From an uncultured Lachnospiraceae bacterium (GTDB lineage Bacteria > Bacillota > Clostridia > Lachnospirales > Lachnospiraceae), in NCBI GenBank assembly GCA_947175175.1, contig CAMWLV010000028.1:1-32930 (forward strand): a stretch of DNA of 32,930 nt, in the 5' to 3' direction. The position numbers were made by a program, and so were the translations under genes. Below the pieces are notes generated by a model. It was not told the origin of the DNA, did no database searches, and saw only the letters and a list, made by a program, of their open reading frames with translations. This document shows, one piece after another, positions 14,447 to 22,285 of the stretch (positions are counted from its first letter, which is position 1; the number at the start of each line of letters is the position of its first letter).

Positions 14447-16021
14447 TTAATACCTCTCTATCCTGCACCGATGTCTTCTCTCCCCTGCTGGTGCTTCTCT
14501 GTCATAACTGATTCCCACCAGAAGGATATCCCCGCCGTATCCGCTGACAGCATCTGGATACCGCCTGTCACGAATCTGCTTGATTGCGCCCTCTGCTGAC
14601 TGATTCCATTTCAGCTCTATCACCAATACTGGAAGCACAGAATCTTTCTTGGGTAGATACACAATATCCGCATAACCTGCTCCTGCCGGTAATTCCTCAA
14701 ACATTATGTATTCATCCCCGTAACTGAAATAAGCGCGTTTGATCACACTGCGCAATGCCTGTTCATTGTTATAATATAGCGGCGATTCCTCCTCATGAAT
14801 TTTCTCAATCTGTCTCGCAACCGCTTCCTCATTTCCATGAACGGTATCTATAATGAGCTGTTCGCTCTCCCACACCCGCCGAATGGTGTCATCCCTCTTC
14901 ACCTGACGTATCGATCTGGTAAATTCCAGACGAATCTCTTCATTGGGGATACGGACTTTTTGCGATGTCTCATCATAAGTCAAATATCCTAGATGGATCA
15001 GCAGCGTCAGCACATCATCCCTGTCCCGAAATGTCACCAGATCATTAGCAAAACCGTTCGTGTCCACCTTTGCCTCCACGCCGCCGACCAGCTCTGCAAC
15101 TGTCCTGCCCAGTCCGTCAAAATCAAGGTTGATATATTCCATCAGACTCTCTGCCGCAGAGGTCTGCGTCCAGTAGGAATCAAAGTCATCATTGCGGACT
15201 GCCTCCATAACAGAGTTCGGATTATACACAGATTCTATATCTCGAAACGCATAACCATCATACCATTCTTTCATCTTTTCAAAGTCTCTGCCATAGTCAT
15301 GACAAAGTTTCCTGACCTCATTCTCCGTAAATCCAACATATTTTCCAAATTCCCTGGACTTGATCATGGTGAATTCTTTAAAATCTGATATCGCCGACTG
15401 GGAACCATCCTTCTTGATCGGCAGAATGCCTGTCATGTATGCTGCCGCAAATATTTTCTCTGTCATTCCGCTGTTTTTAAATAAAGAACGCAGGAATACC
15501 AGATATTTTCTCTGTAGATCAGGATGATCTTTTGCCTCCCGAATCGGCGCATCCCACTCATCAATGATCATGATAAATTTATTGCCCACCACTTTGACTG
15601 CATTTGCCAATGTTGCCGCAAACCCTTCCACAACCTTCAGTTCCGGATACTGTTCCGCCAGCTCCCGAATGACATTCCTTTGGATATAAGGCACGATATC
15701 CAAACTGGAAGCTTCTCCGATCACTCCTGCCATATCCAGATAGATCACATCATACTGATTCAGATAATCCCGATACTGTATATCATCACCTATTATCAGA
15801 TCCGCAAAAAGCTCCGATGAATCACAAGTCTTGTCATAATAGGCACACAGCATCTGAGCCGCAAAGGATTTCCCAAAACGGCGAGGTCTGCTGATACACG
15901 TCAAACATCTCGGCGTATTGATCGTCTGGTTGACCAAACTGATCATACCCGTTTTGTCCACATAGATACCATTTCTAATTCCAGCAAAGCCACTATTGCC
16001 GGGATTCAAATAATTTCCCAT
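14447..16021 (-). CDS. AAA-ATPase-like / PD-(D/E)XK nuclease protein
   Basis: The 524-residue protein has the AAA-ATPase-like domain with the modified P-loop SRPRRFGKS (44-52) and Walker B FIMIIDEWDAPI (149-160). A C-terminal PD-(D/E)XK nuclease domain (GYADIVYLPKK, then VLVIELKWN) completes the PF09820 plus PDDEXK_9 (DUF1703) architecture. Such proteins are abundant as multi-copy families in Clostridia and Bacteroidetes. Their role is unsettled, with links to mobile DNA or defence proposed from sequence only. ATG 16021 has GGGAGG 10 bases upstream. It is monocistronic and converges with the lipoprotein gene 28 bases away. All motifs look intact. Confidence 0.88.
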   Translation of the reverse strand: MGNYLNPGNSGFAGIRNGIYVDKTGMISLVNQTINTPRCLTCISRPRRFGKSFAAQMLCAYYDKTCDSSELFADLIIGDDIQYRDYLNQYDVIYLDMAGVIGEASSLDIVPYIQRNVIRELAEQYPELKVVEGFAATLANAVKVVGNKFIMIIDEWDAPIREAKDHPDLQRKYLVFLRSLFKNSGMTEKIFAAAYMTGILPIKKDGSQSAISDFKEFTMIKSREFGKYVGFTENEVRKLCHDYGRDFEKMKEWYDGYAFRDIESVYNPNSVMEAVRNDDFDSYWTQTSAAESLMEYINLDFDGLGRTVAELVGGVEAKVDTNGFANDLVTFRDRDDVLTLLIHLGYLTYDETSQKVRIPNEEIRLEFTRSIRQVKRDDTIRRVWESEQLIIDTVHGNEEAVARQIEKIHEEESPLYYNNEQALRSVIKRAYFSYGDEYIMFEELPAGAGYADIVYLPKKDSVLPVLVIELKWNQSAEGAIKQIRDRRYPDAVSGYGGDILLVGISYDREAPAGERRHRCRIERY

Positions 16022-16579
16022 CGTCTGCCCACCTCCCCATTTTCATCTCTGACAGCAGTACATTTACATCAGATGCCTTTTTGATTCCATTATAACCGCA
16101 GCTCTTACATTTCACAACAAAATATATAGAGATTTTTACTTGAGTCCTCTACAGCGCTTCAGCCAGTTGCCCCTCAGATCGTAAATAATGAATAAGATGG
16201 AGGTTGTCGTCCAAGTCAATGGATAACTGAACGCCACCGTGGAAACCTCAGGGCGCATAGGAACTACCGCCAAATTCCAAATTACGCGCAGTACGCAGAC
16301 TCCGACGCAAGTCATCAGATGGCCTCCTGCATGGAACTGAAGCTGCCCCAACCCTGAAAAAACTGCTGGAATGGTACTTCTATGGCCCACTGGAAGCAAA
16401 ATATGAGGAGAGAACTGGTGAGAACCCCGCCTACGATTGGTACATGACAAATTATAGACATTGAAAAGTTTACGGAATAAATAACAGCCCTGTATGTCAG
16501 TCTGTTCAGAGTGTATGTGAAAACCACTCCAACAAGCAGAAATACAGAGCTGTATTTTTATAGCTGCGGGCAAACAGAA
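16022..16579. other. 558-base spacer with decayed sequence
   Basis: No intact gene is visible. The plus strand carries a decayed frame at 16261-16464, described separately. A minus-strand frame at 16136-16573 is open but has no ribosome binding site and a composition unlike a protein; it lies antisense to the decayed frame. Confidence 0.5.
16261..16464 (+). pseudogene. decayed coding fragment (67 codons)
   Basis: The frame is open from the stop at 16258 to TGA 16462-16464. The second half reads as a real protein end: LKKLLEWYFYGPLEAKYEE, then TGENPAYDWYMTNYRH. The first half (basic, Arg-rich) looks out of frame, so a frameshift near 16330 is likely. No start or ribosome binding site. I do not recognise the family. 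Confidence 0.4.
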
Positions 16580-18094
16580 CTACCGTTCAAATGAAATACT
16601 TTCTACGATCGCGTCAAACAGCGGATCGGCATCATCACCGAAATCTTCGTGAATGTAATAATCAAATGTAATCAATATATCATCCTTTTGTATCCCGACA
16701 AATGTTGTGTTAAAGACATTACCACTCTCAGTTTCCATCTGAGCGTCAACTTTTATTGCCGGAAATCCTCCAATCGTAATATCCTCGACATCACATCCAT
16801 CCTCTGTATAAGACTCCTTTGCCATCTGCAGATCCACACCTTCCTCCGGCATATACGCATCAAAGAGCAGCATGGACATATCCCAGATATTATCCTCCTC
16901 ATATCGGGAAACCAGCATATACGAAACCTCTCCATTTTCAGAGATGTCCTCCATATCCCACAGATATGGATATGAAAAGCTTATTCCCAAGTCTTCCATT
17001 GTGCACTGCTGCATAACTGGCAGCGGAATCTCAGGCTCCTGTTTCATAGCCGCATCAAGCTCTTCCTGTGTGATAGAAATATTACATTCCGTTCCTGTGT
17101 CTGCCAGTATTTTCTGTGCAAGCACTCTTGTCAGCGGTGCAAGAACTGAGAAATGGTCTTGTCCCTCCATGATATAGCAATGGATATTCTCATTTTGGGA
17201 AGTGCGCTCAATATTTTTTAAGTTCGAAGAATTTCCCCCACTTCCTTCGATCAAAAAGGTCGGCGTCTTCACACTGTCCAGCCAGTAGATCGGGGAACGC
17301 ATCTTGTATTCATCCTCGATACTTTTATCAAATGTGAACTGGCTGTTATTGTGATACTCAATCTTGTCCACCGCACCAAATCCAAACACTGCCCGAAACT
17401 TGTCTGTATATTCTGCCGCGAGCAACGCACGGGTGCCGCCGGTGCTGTGTCCGCCCAGATAAATTCGGTCAGGGTCAACATAGGAAAGGGACGCTGCGTA
17501 ATCGTAAGCCGACGCGATATCATCCACCTCGCCAAAAAGTGTTTCATAATTGCCGGGATTTCCATTTCCCCCGCGGAATGACGGATACATCGTCAGCACA
17601 CCCGCCTGCCAGAAAGCCGAACCTGTCTGGTCATCGTCCCACTCAGGATAGCACCACGGGAAATCGTCAATGCCGTTTCCCCATCCGCCTACTACCCAGA
17701 TAATCATCGGATGCTTCTCACCATCTCCGGGATCACTGGACACATATGCTGCCAAGTCTCCTACCTTGGAAGAATAGTGAACCAGGTCAAAAACCCCTTC
17801 CGGCGGATCTGGAATCGGATCATCATCACTATTCTTCTCAGCAAGTGTAGTCTGGAAAGCGTCATGCGCCTCAGCAAAGCTCTGTGACTCAGCAGAATTC
17901 TCCGCCTTGCCAGATCTTTTTGTCTCGGCAGCAGAGCTCCCCTCATCGGCAACACGCGCCGTCGCGGCTTCTTTTTGTGTGTCTCCCCCGCTCCCACTGC
18001 TCGTTGCGGTTTTCGATGATGAGCAGGCAGCTGTAAAACACATCGCTGCCGCCATCATGACCACAAACGTTTTTCGTACGATATTATTCTTCAT
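16580..18094 (-). CDS. lipoprotein with alpha/beta-hydrolase domain and PsbP-like tail
   Basis: The 504-residue protein has a signal peptide and lipobox FTAAC (Cys24). A low-complexity Ser/Ala/Glu linker runs to about residue 95, followed by an alpha/beta-hydrolase domain. The oxyanion region is VVGGWGNG, the nucleophile elbow is GGHSTGG (Ser217), and a catalytic His lies in GQDHFS (His314). From about residue 365 a second domain, LGISFSYPYLWDMED onward, resembles the PsbP-like domain also seen in the lipoprotein at 13802. It is likely a surface-anchored esterase or peptidase-type hydrolase; the substrate is unknown. ATG 18094 has AAGGAGG 7 bases upstream and its own strong promoter. It follows the alarmone-synthetase/lipoprotein genes in the same direction. 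Confidence 0.8.
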   Translation of the reverse strand: MKNNIVRKTFVVMMAAAMCFTAACSSSKTATSSGSGGDTQKEAATARVADEGSSAAETKRSGKAENSAESQSFAEAHDAFQTTLAEKNSDDDPIPDPPEGVFDLVHYSSKVGDLAAYVSSDPGDGEKHPMIIWVVGGWGNGIDDFPWCYPEWDDDQTGSAFWQAGVLTMYPSFRGGNGNPGNYETLFGEVDDIASAYDYAASLSYVDPDRIYLGGHSTGGTRALLAAEYTDKFRAVFGFGAVDKIEYHNNSQFTFDKSIEDEYKMRSPIYWLDSVKTPTFLIEGSGGNSSNLKNIERTSQNENIHCYIMEGQDHFSVLAPLTRVLAQKILADTGTECNISITQEELDAAMKQEPEIPLPVMQQCTMEDLGISFSYPYLWDMEDISENGEVSYMLVSRYEEDNIWDMSMLLFDAYMPEEGVDLQMAKESYTEDGCDVEDITIGGFPAIKVDAQMETESGNVFNTTFVGIQKDDILITFDYYIHEDFGDDADPLFDAIVESISFER

Positions 18095-18124
18095 AAAAAA
18101 TCCTCCTTACCACATAATACTGCT

Positions 18125-18153
18125 ATTATACTAAACTAATGTAATGTTTTCAA
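18125..18153 (-). promoter_or_regulatory. promoter of the hydrolase lipoprotein gene
   Basis: On the minus strand TTGAAA (18148-18153) and TATAAT (18125-18130) are exactly 17 bases apart, about 30 bases before the ATG. This makes the gene independent of the upstream operon. Confidence 0.75.
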
Positions 18154-18177
18154 TCTAAATCCAGACAAATATCAAAT

Positions 18178-19401
18178 TCATTCCCCATCATATTTCACAA
18201 AATAATCTGCATAAGCACATGCCCCGGAAAAATCCAGCCTGATATAATAAGTCGGTTCCAAACAATCTCCTTCATAGATGTAATACGCCTGTAATCCCCC
18301 ATGCGTAATATAGGAATACGCATAGTCCAACCGTTCCTGCTCATCGTAATAATACTGTTGCAGGTGTCCTGTCGTTCCAAATACACGGTCATTATAATAA
18401 CACTCTCTGCGTTCCAAAGTGCCGTCTTCGCGATAAAAATACGCAACACGGGCTATGGTATCCTCATACGGGCTATCTGCCCACCCTTCAATCACGCCTC
18501 TTGTTTCCAACTTTATCAGCTGTCCGTTTTCATTATATTCCTTATCGAAATCATACACCTCCAATAAGTCTTGTCCATCATGTATCACATCAAACCGATG
18601 GTCTTCCCACTTTTTATGCCCGCAGTCTGCAATATCAAACCCACTATAATACGGAACTATACCTAAATCTTCTATAGGAACGGCACTGCAGTACACCCCG
18701 GCACCAGTCTCCTTTTCTTCGTCATAATAAACTTCCAGATAATCCTCCAAGCCAGATGCATCCGCATCATACCGGAAAAGCAGCTTCCCCTCCATTCCTC
18801 TTGCACGCAGAAATATTTCAATGTCTCTTTGACTGATCAATCTGACTGACAGACAGTGTTCATCCGGGAAAAAATTAATATCTTCCAGATCGTCAATCCT
18901 AAACTTCTCCCAAGAAACATGAAGCTCGTCCGCATCCATTTCCAAAGTAAACAGCAGGTCCCCTTCCTGATACGCACCGAAGTGGTCTTTATGATCTGGC
19001 TCTGAAAAATCCTCCACGCAGACAGCCTGTATGACATCCTGCTCCTCGCGGATCTCCATAAGCAGCCTGACTTCAAAATCCTCAAGGTACTCCTGCTCTT
19101 CTATATGTTCATACCGTATCATATTCATATATCCATAGCAGCGGTTTTCTTCTTTGAAGATAAAAAAATCGAGAGAAATCCTCCTGTCATCCGGCAAATC
19201 TTTTCCCCTGATGTAATATCCTGTTAGAGAATCTAATAAAACTGTCTCTGTTTCTGATTCTGCAGCCAATTCACTGCTCAAATCTGGTATGATTGTTACA
19301 TCTGTTTCCATATTTGTTTTCTCCTGCTGCCCACAGGATACCAGCAGCATACATACCATTATCAAAATCATTATGAACAAATATTTCTTTCTTTTTTGCA
19401 T
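18178..19401 (-). CDS. lipoprotein of unknown function
   Basis: The 407-residue protein has a lysine-rich start, a hydrophobic helix and the lipobox LLVSC (Cys23), so it is membrane-anchored outside. The mature part is very acidic and Tyr-rich. The second half has short strand-turn repeats (YDFDKEYNENGQLIKLETR, YFYREDGTLERRECYYND, QYYYDEQERLDYAY) that resemble MORN/YD-type 'xYdxxGxLxx' repeats. No catalytic motif was seen. The start is 20 bases after the stop of the receiver/alarmone-synthetase gene, so co-transcription is likely. GAGGGA lies about 12 bases before the ATG, a loose spacing. Function unknown; it may be an input or output of the synthetase. Confidence 0.7.
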   Translation of the reverse strand: MQKRKKYLFIMILIMVCMLLVSCGQQEKTNMETDVTIIPDLSSELAAESETETVLLDSLTGYYIRGKDLPDDRRISLDFFIFKEENRCYGYMNMIRYEHIEEQEYLEDFEVRLLMEIREEQDVIQAVCVEDFSEPDHKDHFGAYQEGDLLFTLEMDADELHVSWEKFRIDDLEDINFFPDEHCLSVRLISQRDIEIFLRARGMEGKLLFRYDADASGLEDYLEVYYDEEKETGAGVYCSAVPIEDLGIVPYYSGFDIADCGHKKWEDHRFDVIHDGQDLLEVYDFDKEYNENGQLIKLETRGVIEGWADSPYEDTIARVAYFYREDGTLERRECYYNDRVFGTTGHLQQYYYDEQERLDYAYSYITHGGLQAYYIYEGDCLEPTYYIRLDFSGACAYADYFVKYDGE

Positions 19402-19421
19402 TTCGCACCAATCCCTCGGTT

Positions 19422-20492
19422 TTAATGATTCGAAGCATCAATCTTATCCCTGATTTCCTGCATCTGATAGTCCAGTGCTTCGATCGAATCTGCACATACC
19501 TTTAACTGCTTTTCGATTTCCTCCATATTGTCTATGTCTTTCTTATATTTTAACTTATGTTCCAGACTTGCCCAGAAATCCATCGCAATCGTGCGGAACT
19601 GCACCTCCACTTTCATGTATTTTTTCTCATTCGGCAGAAAGACTGGTACACTCAAAATCAGGTGGAGACTCCGATATCCGTTGGATTTCGGCGTCTTGAT
19701 ATAGTCCTTTTCCTTCAATAATATGATGTCATCCTGTTTGAGCAAAAGCTCTGCCAGCCGATAGATATCATCTGGAAAAGAACAGATCACACGCAGCCCT
19801 GCGACATCTGCAATCGTTTCTTTGATATTCTCGATCGTGACCGGCAGCTCTTTTTTCACCAGCTTCTTGTATATGCTCTTTGGCTTCTTTAACCTGCTCT
19901 TGATCGATTCAAAAGGATTCCTCTTATACTCCTCCGAAAACATTGCATTGAGCACATTCAGCCGTGTCTCAACCTCCATGATCGCGCAACGGTACTCCAT
20001 CATCAGTTTGTTAAAGGCTTCCGCCGTGCTGATCTGTTCTGCCTGTATCTTGATGATCTGCTCCTGTTTTTTCAGCGTTTCAGACTGCTTTTCTATCTGT
20101 TTTTCCAACTGGTTTTTGCAGTTAAATAATTCGATCGTGTTCCTGACCCTGTTTTTGACGATCGAGTCCACAAACGGCTTGTGGATAAAGTCCGAAACGC
20201 CCAGTTCGAAACACTTATTTTCTATTTCGACAGAATCTTCACCGCTGATGATAAGCACCGGGATCCTGTCCATCCAACCGTTTTCCCGCATCTTTGCGAT
20301 CACTGTAAAACCATCTGCTTTCGGCATCTGCAGATCCAATAAAAGCGCTGCTATTCCATCATGCTGATCCTGCAGCACTTGCAATGCCTGCTCTCCATTC
20401 TCCACTGCCTCGACGATATAATCTGTCTCCAATATCTCCCTCAATAATTCGCGGTTCATCTTTGCATCTTCCACTATCAATATCTTTTGCAT
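19422..20492 (-). CDS. response-regulator receiver fused to small (p)ppGpp synthetase
   Basis: The 356-residue protein opens with a complete receiver domain: acidic pair E8-D9, phospho-acceptor D53 in LLLDLQMP, S83 in LIISGED, and K105-P106 in FIHKPF. A coiled coil follows (about 118-165). Then comes a RelA/SpoT-type synthetase domain of small-alarmone-synthetase form: SRLKKPKSI (from 199), DVAGLRVICSF (229-239), KDYIKTPKSNGYRSLHL (262-278) and the catalytic-Glu strand VEVQFRTIAMDFWASLEHK (295-313). There is no HD hydrolase or DNA-binding domain. It should make (p)ppGpp from GTP/GDP and ATP under phosphorelay control. No histidine kinase is in this window. The start is ATG 20492 (MQKILIVED), with GGAG 9 bases upstream; ATG 20507 has none. 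It follows a 21-codon ORF by 20 bases. Confidence 0.88.
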   Translation of the reverse strand: MQKILIVEDAKMNRELLREILETDYIVEAVENGEQALQVLQDQHDGIAALLLDLQMPKADGFTVIAKMRENGWMDRIPVLIISGEDSVEIENKCFELGVSDFIHKPFVDSIVKNRVRNTIELFNCKNQLEKQIEKQSETLKKQEQIIKIQAEQISTAEAFNKLMMEYRCAIMEVETRLNVLNAMFSEEYKRNPFESIKSRLKKPKSIYKKLVKKELPVTIENIKETIADVAGLRVICSFPDDIYRLAELLLKQDDIILLKEKDYIKTPKSNGYRSLHLILSVPVFLPNEKKYMKVEVQFRTIAMDFWASLEHKLKYKKDIDNMEEIEKQLKVCADSIEALDYQMQEIRDKIDASNH

Positions 20493-20512
20493 GTCTGTTT
20501 TCTCCATCTATA

Positions 20513-20578
20513 TTATTTCTGGAAGTCACCCAAATCGCAGATATAGTCATCAGACTCAAATAGCCAGTCTTTCTTCAT
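20513..20578 (-). CDS. 21-residue acidic small protein upstream of the alarmone synthetase
   Basis: A perfectly placed GGAGG (20585-20589) lies 6 bases before ATG 20578. The frame runs 21 codons to TAA (20513-20515) and is rich in Asp/Glu and aromatic residues (starts MKKDWLFESDDY, ends CDLGDFQK). A TTGAAT/TATAAT promoter stands about 35 bases upstream, so this is the first translated frame of the synthetase operon. It has no run of one amino acid that would mark a classic attenuator and no membrane segment. It may be a small regulator or partner of the receiver-synthetase protein, or a translation-coupling leader. Function is unknown and the family is not recognised. Confidence 0.55.
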   Translation of the reverse strand: MKKDWLFESDDYICDLGDFQK

Positions 20579-20612
20579 AACATTCCTCCGCATAATTTGA
20601 TCTGTTAAAATT

Positions 20613-20641
20613 ATTATAGTCTGTTTTCAGCAGGTATTCAA
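20613..20641 (-). promoter_or_regulatory. promoter of the small-ORF/receiver-synthetase operon
   Basis: On the minus strand TTGAAT (20636-20641) and TATAAT (20613-20618) are 17 bases apart. The expected transcript starts near 20606 and gives a leader under 30 bases before the 21-codon ORF. Confidence 0.75.
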
Positions 20642-20858
20642 TTCCAAAAAAGAGATTTCCGATACACGATTTCCTCTATATTCCCTCATCTGTAAATATC
20701 CCTCAACAGCAGGTTGAGTCCATATCAACCAATGATCACTTCACAAATGCCTGAAAATGCGGTATGCTTTCCTCAGCAGCTGTTTAGGATCTGTCCAAAA
20801 TGCGCATTCGGAATGCAGCATGTCACCAAGTAGTAAATTGTGAAAATGAAGGTTTTAT

Positions 20859-21581
20859 ATGAGTGAAATAAAAATTGCTGAAATTATCAGGGAGCTTAGG
20901 TGTGACAAGGGAATCAGCCAGGAAATACTTGCCGACGTGTGCGGCGTGAGCATGCAGGCTGTCAGCAAATGGGAGAACGGACAGTCCTGTCCCGATATCA
21001 CTTTTGTGCCGCTGCTTGCGGAATACTTTGGCGTGTCGATCGACTATCTTCTGACTGGCAGGAATCATGCAGCTGAAAACATAGACAATGACTTCGTTTC
21101 AAACCTGTCGAAACAAGAACTTGAAGACGATGTTCTCTATATCATCCAATACAGAAACGGAAAAATACTTGACAAAACGCAGTGGGATAAAGAACGACTA
21201 GAAAACAAGGATACTACAATCCGAATTCAGTTTGCGGACGAATCCGCACATCTTCCATCAGGACTTCATGTAGAAGTATGGGGAAATGCTGATATTGAAG
21301 CTCCTGATGTGAATATGAATGTTAATGCGGGCGGAAATGTCAACTGCGGAAACGTATATGGCAATATCAGCGCAGGTGCAAGCGTGAACTGTGATGTAGT
21401 CGAGGGAAGTGTCTCTGCCGGAAACAGCGTCAACTGCAACACCATAGAAAGCTGTGTTTCTGCCGGAAACAATGTGAGCTGTGATACGATAGAGGGCGAT
21501 GCCGCCGCAGCCTGCATCTCATGCAATATCATAGAAGGAGATGCAAAAGCTGGCACACAAATCGAATATAAAAAAAATTAA
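20859..21581 (+). CDS. XRE helix-turn-helix regulator with beta-solenoid-like tail
   Basis: The 240-residue protein starts with a standard Cro/CI-type helix-turn-helix (about 7-66: GISQEILADVCGVSMQAVSK, then FGVSIDYLLTG). A linker follows, and from about residue 135 come tandem repeats of roughly 13-16 residues built on 'sAGnsVNCdtIEg' (GNVNCGNVYGNISAGASVNC, SVSAGNSVNCNTIES). The repeats recall bactofilin-like or other polymer-forming beta-solenoids, with evenly spaced Cys and Asn. There is no membrane segment. ATG 20859 has AAGG 6 bases before it. It could assemble on DNA through the tail or sense metal/redox through the Cys ladder; both are inference. It stands alone between divergent neighbours, without a clear promoter match. 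Confidence 0.75.
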   Translation: MSEIKIAEIIRELRCDKGISQEILADVCGVSMQAVSKWENGQSCPDITFVPLLAEYFGVSIDYLLTGRNHAAENIDNDFVSNLSKQELEDDVLYIIQYRNGKILDKTQWDKERLENKDTTIRIQFADESAHLPSGLHVEVWGNADIEAPDVNMNVNAGGNVNCGNVYGNISAGASVNCDVVEGSVSAGNSVNCNTIESCVSAGNNVSCDTIEGDAAAACISCNIIEGDAKAGTQIEYKKN

Positions 21582-21647
21582 AACCATTCTGTTCAGAAAT
21601 AAATTGTAAAAAAATAAAGAAAATATAACCAAATCATAAAATAAAAT

Positions 21648-21675
21648 TGAATTTTTATAATATTGTGCTATAATG
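21648..21675 (+). promoter_or_regulatory. promoter and leader hairpin of the CstA operon
   Basis: TTGAAT (21648-21653) and TATAAT (21670-21675) are 16 bases apart. In the leader, CTAAGAA (21702-21708) and TTCTTAG (21724-21730) form an inverted pair that could fold just before the ribosome binding site of the next gene. Confidence 0.65.
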
Positions 21676-21754
21676 ATTATTTAAGAAATTGTCCTTCTGC
21701 CTAAGAACTGTAAAGAAAGAGTTTCTTAGACCATAACAATATGGAGAATAATAT

Positions 21755-22285
21755 ATGACACAATATACAAGAGAGCATGTTGTCGAGAAACTTCTCAAAA
21801 GTTACCAGGCTTATTACGATATCAAGCTGTCTGATGAGACGCAAAAGCCGTTAAGAGCAGTCTGTGAGTTTTATGAGCATTCCGAAAAATTTGTGCTTTC
21901 AAGAAAGGCAGAACTCTGGTCTGCCAACTGCGAGGAATTTATATACCTTTTTGAAACAGAACATCTTACCAAAAAAATCTTTGCGGAATGCAGAGATTTT
22001 GCGAAGGAAGATGGGCTGAACAGAGCCAATATCGGTCCTGGACATATGTACACCTATATCACACCTGTGTTTGTGTGTGATACCTGTGATACAGAGGCAA
22101 AAAAAGCAGTAAAACGATGCCGCATTTATAAAAGCTTTCAATTTTCCCTACATGGCTGGATGGATTTCCGTGCTGCCGTTTATGAAATTTCAAATAATAA
22201 AATTTTTACAAACGCCGCTGGAAAATGTGTCGGGAAAGTTATGAAAAATGTTTTATTTCAAAAGAAAAGGAGATGTTTTCAATGA
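21755..22285 (+). CDS. conserved hypothetical cytoplasmic protein coupled to CstA
   Basis: The 176-residue protein has no signal peptide or membrane helix. Recognisable stretches are EFYEHSEKFVLSRKAELWSA, FIYLFETEHLTKKIF, and a region with paired Cys (FVCDTCDTEAKKAVKRCRIY) followed by KSFQFSLHGWMDFRAAVYEI. TGGAGA lies 7 bases before ATG 21755. Its last four bases overlap the start of the cstA-like gene (ATGA), so translation of the two is coupled. The tight coupling suggests a regulator or partner of the transporter. I cannot assign a reaction. The family appears conserved beside CstA-type genes, but that should be taken as recollection rather than evidence. Confidence 0.7.
   Translation: MTQYTREHVVEKLLKSYQAYYDIKLSDETQKPLRAVCEFYEHSEKFVLSRKAELWSANCEEFIYLFETEHLTKKIFAECRDFAKEDGLNRANIGPGHMYTYITPVFVCDTCDTEAKKAVKRCRIYKSFQFSLHGWMDFRAAVYEISNNKIFTNAAGKCVGKVMKNVLFQKKRRCFQ

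Noticed and set aside
16210..16255. Short VVVQVNG frame recalling the leucyl-tRNA synthetase C-terminal region
   Set aside because: Only about seven residues match before a stop, and the following residues do not fit that family.
16136..16573. 145-residue minus-strand frame between the AAA/nuclease and lipoprotein genes
   Set aside because: No ribosome binding site, odd composition, and it is antisense to a more protein-like decayed frame.
19422..20492. Toxin-antitoxin reading of the 21-codon ORF and synthetase (as in toxic alarmone synthetase pairs)
   Set aside because: The small ORF is very short, and the synthetase resembles housekeeping RelQ-type enzymes with a receiver domain rather than ToxSAS toxins; not excluded but not supported.
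20740..20858. Possible riboswitch or small RNA before the XRE gene
   Set aside because: Only a small CATTC/GAATG hairpin is visible, with no conserved aptamer pattern or terminator.
22225..22281. Upstream extension of the CstA frame
   Set aside because: It lies inside the preceding gene, has no ribosome binding site, and the ATG at 22282 has AAAGGAGA just upstream and the usual N-terminus.
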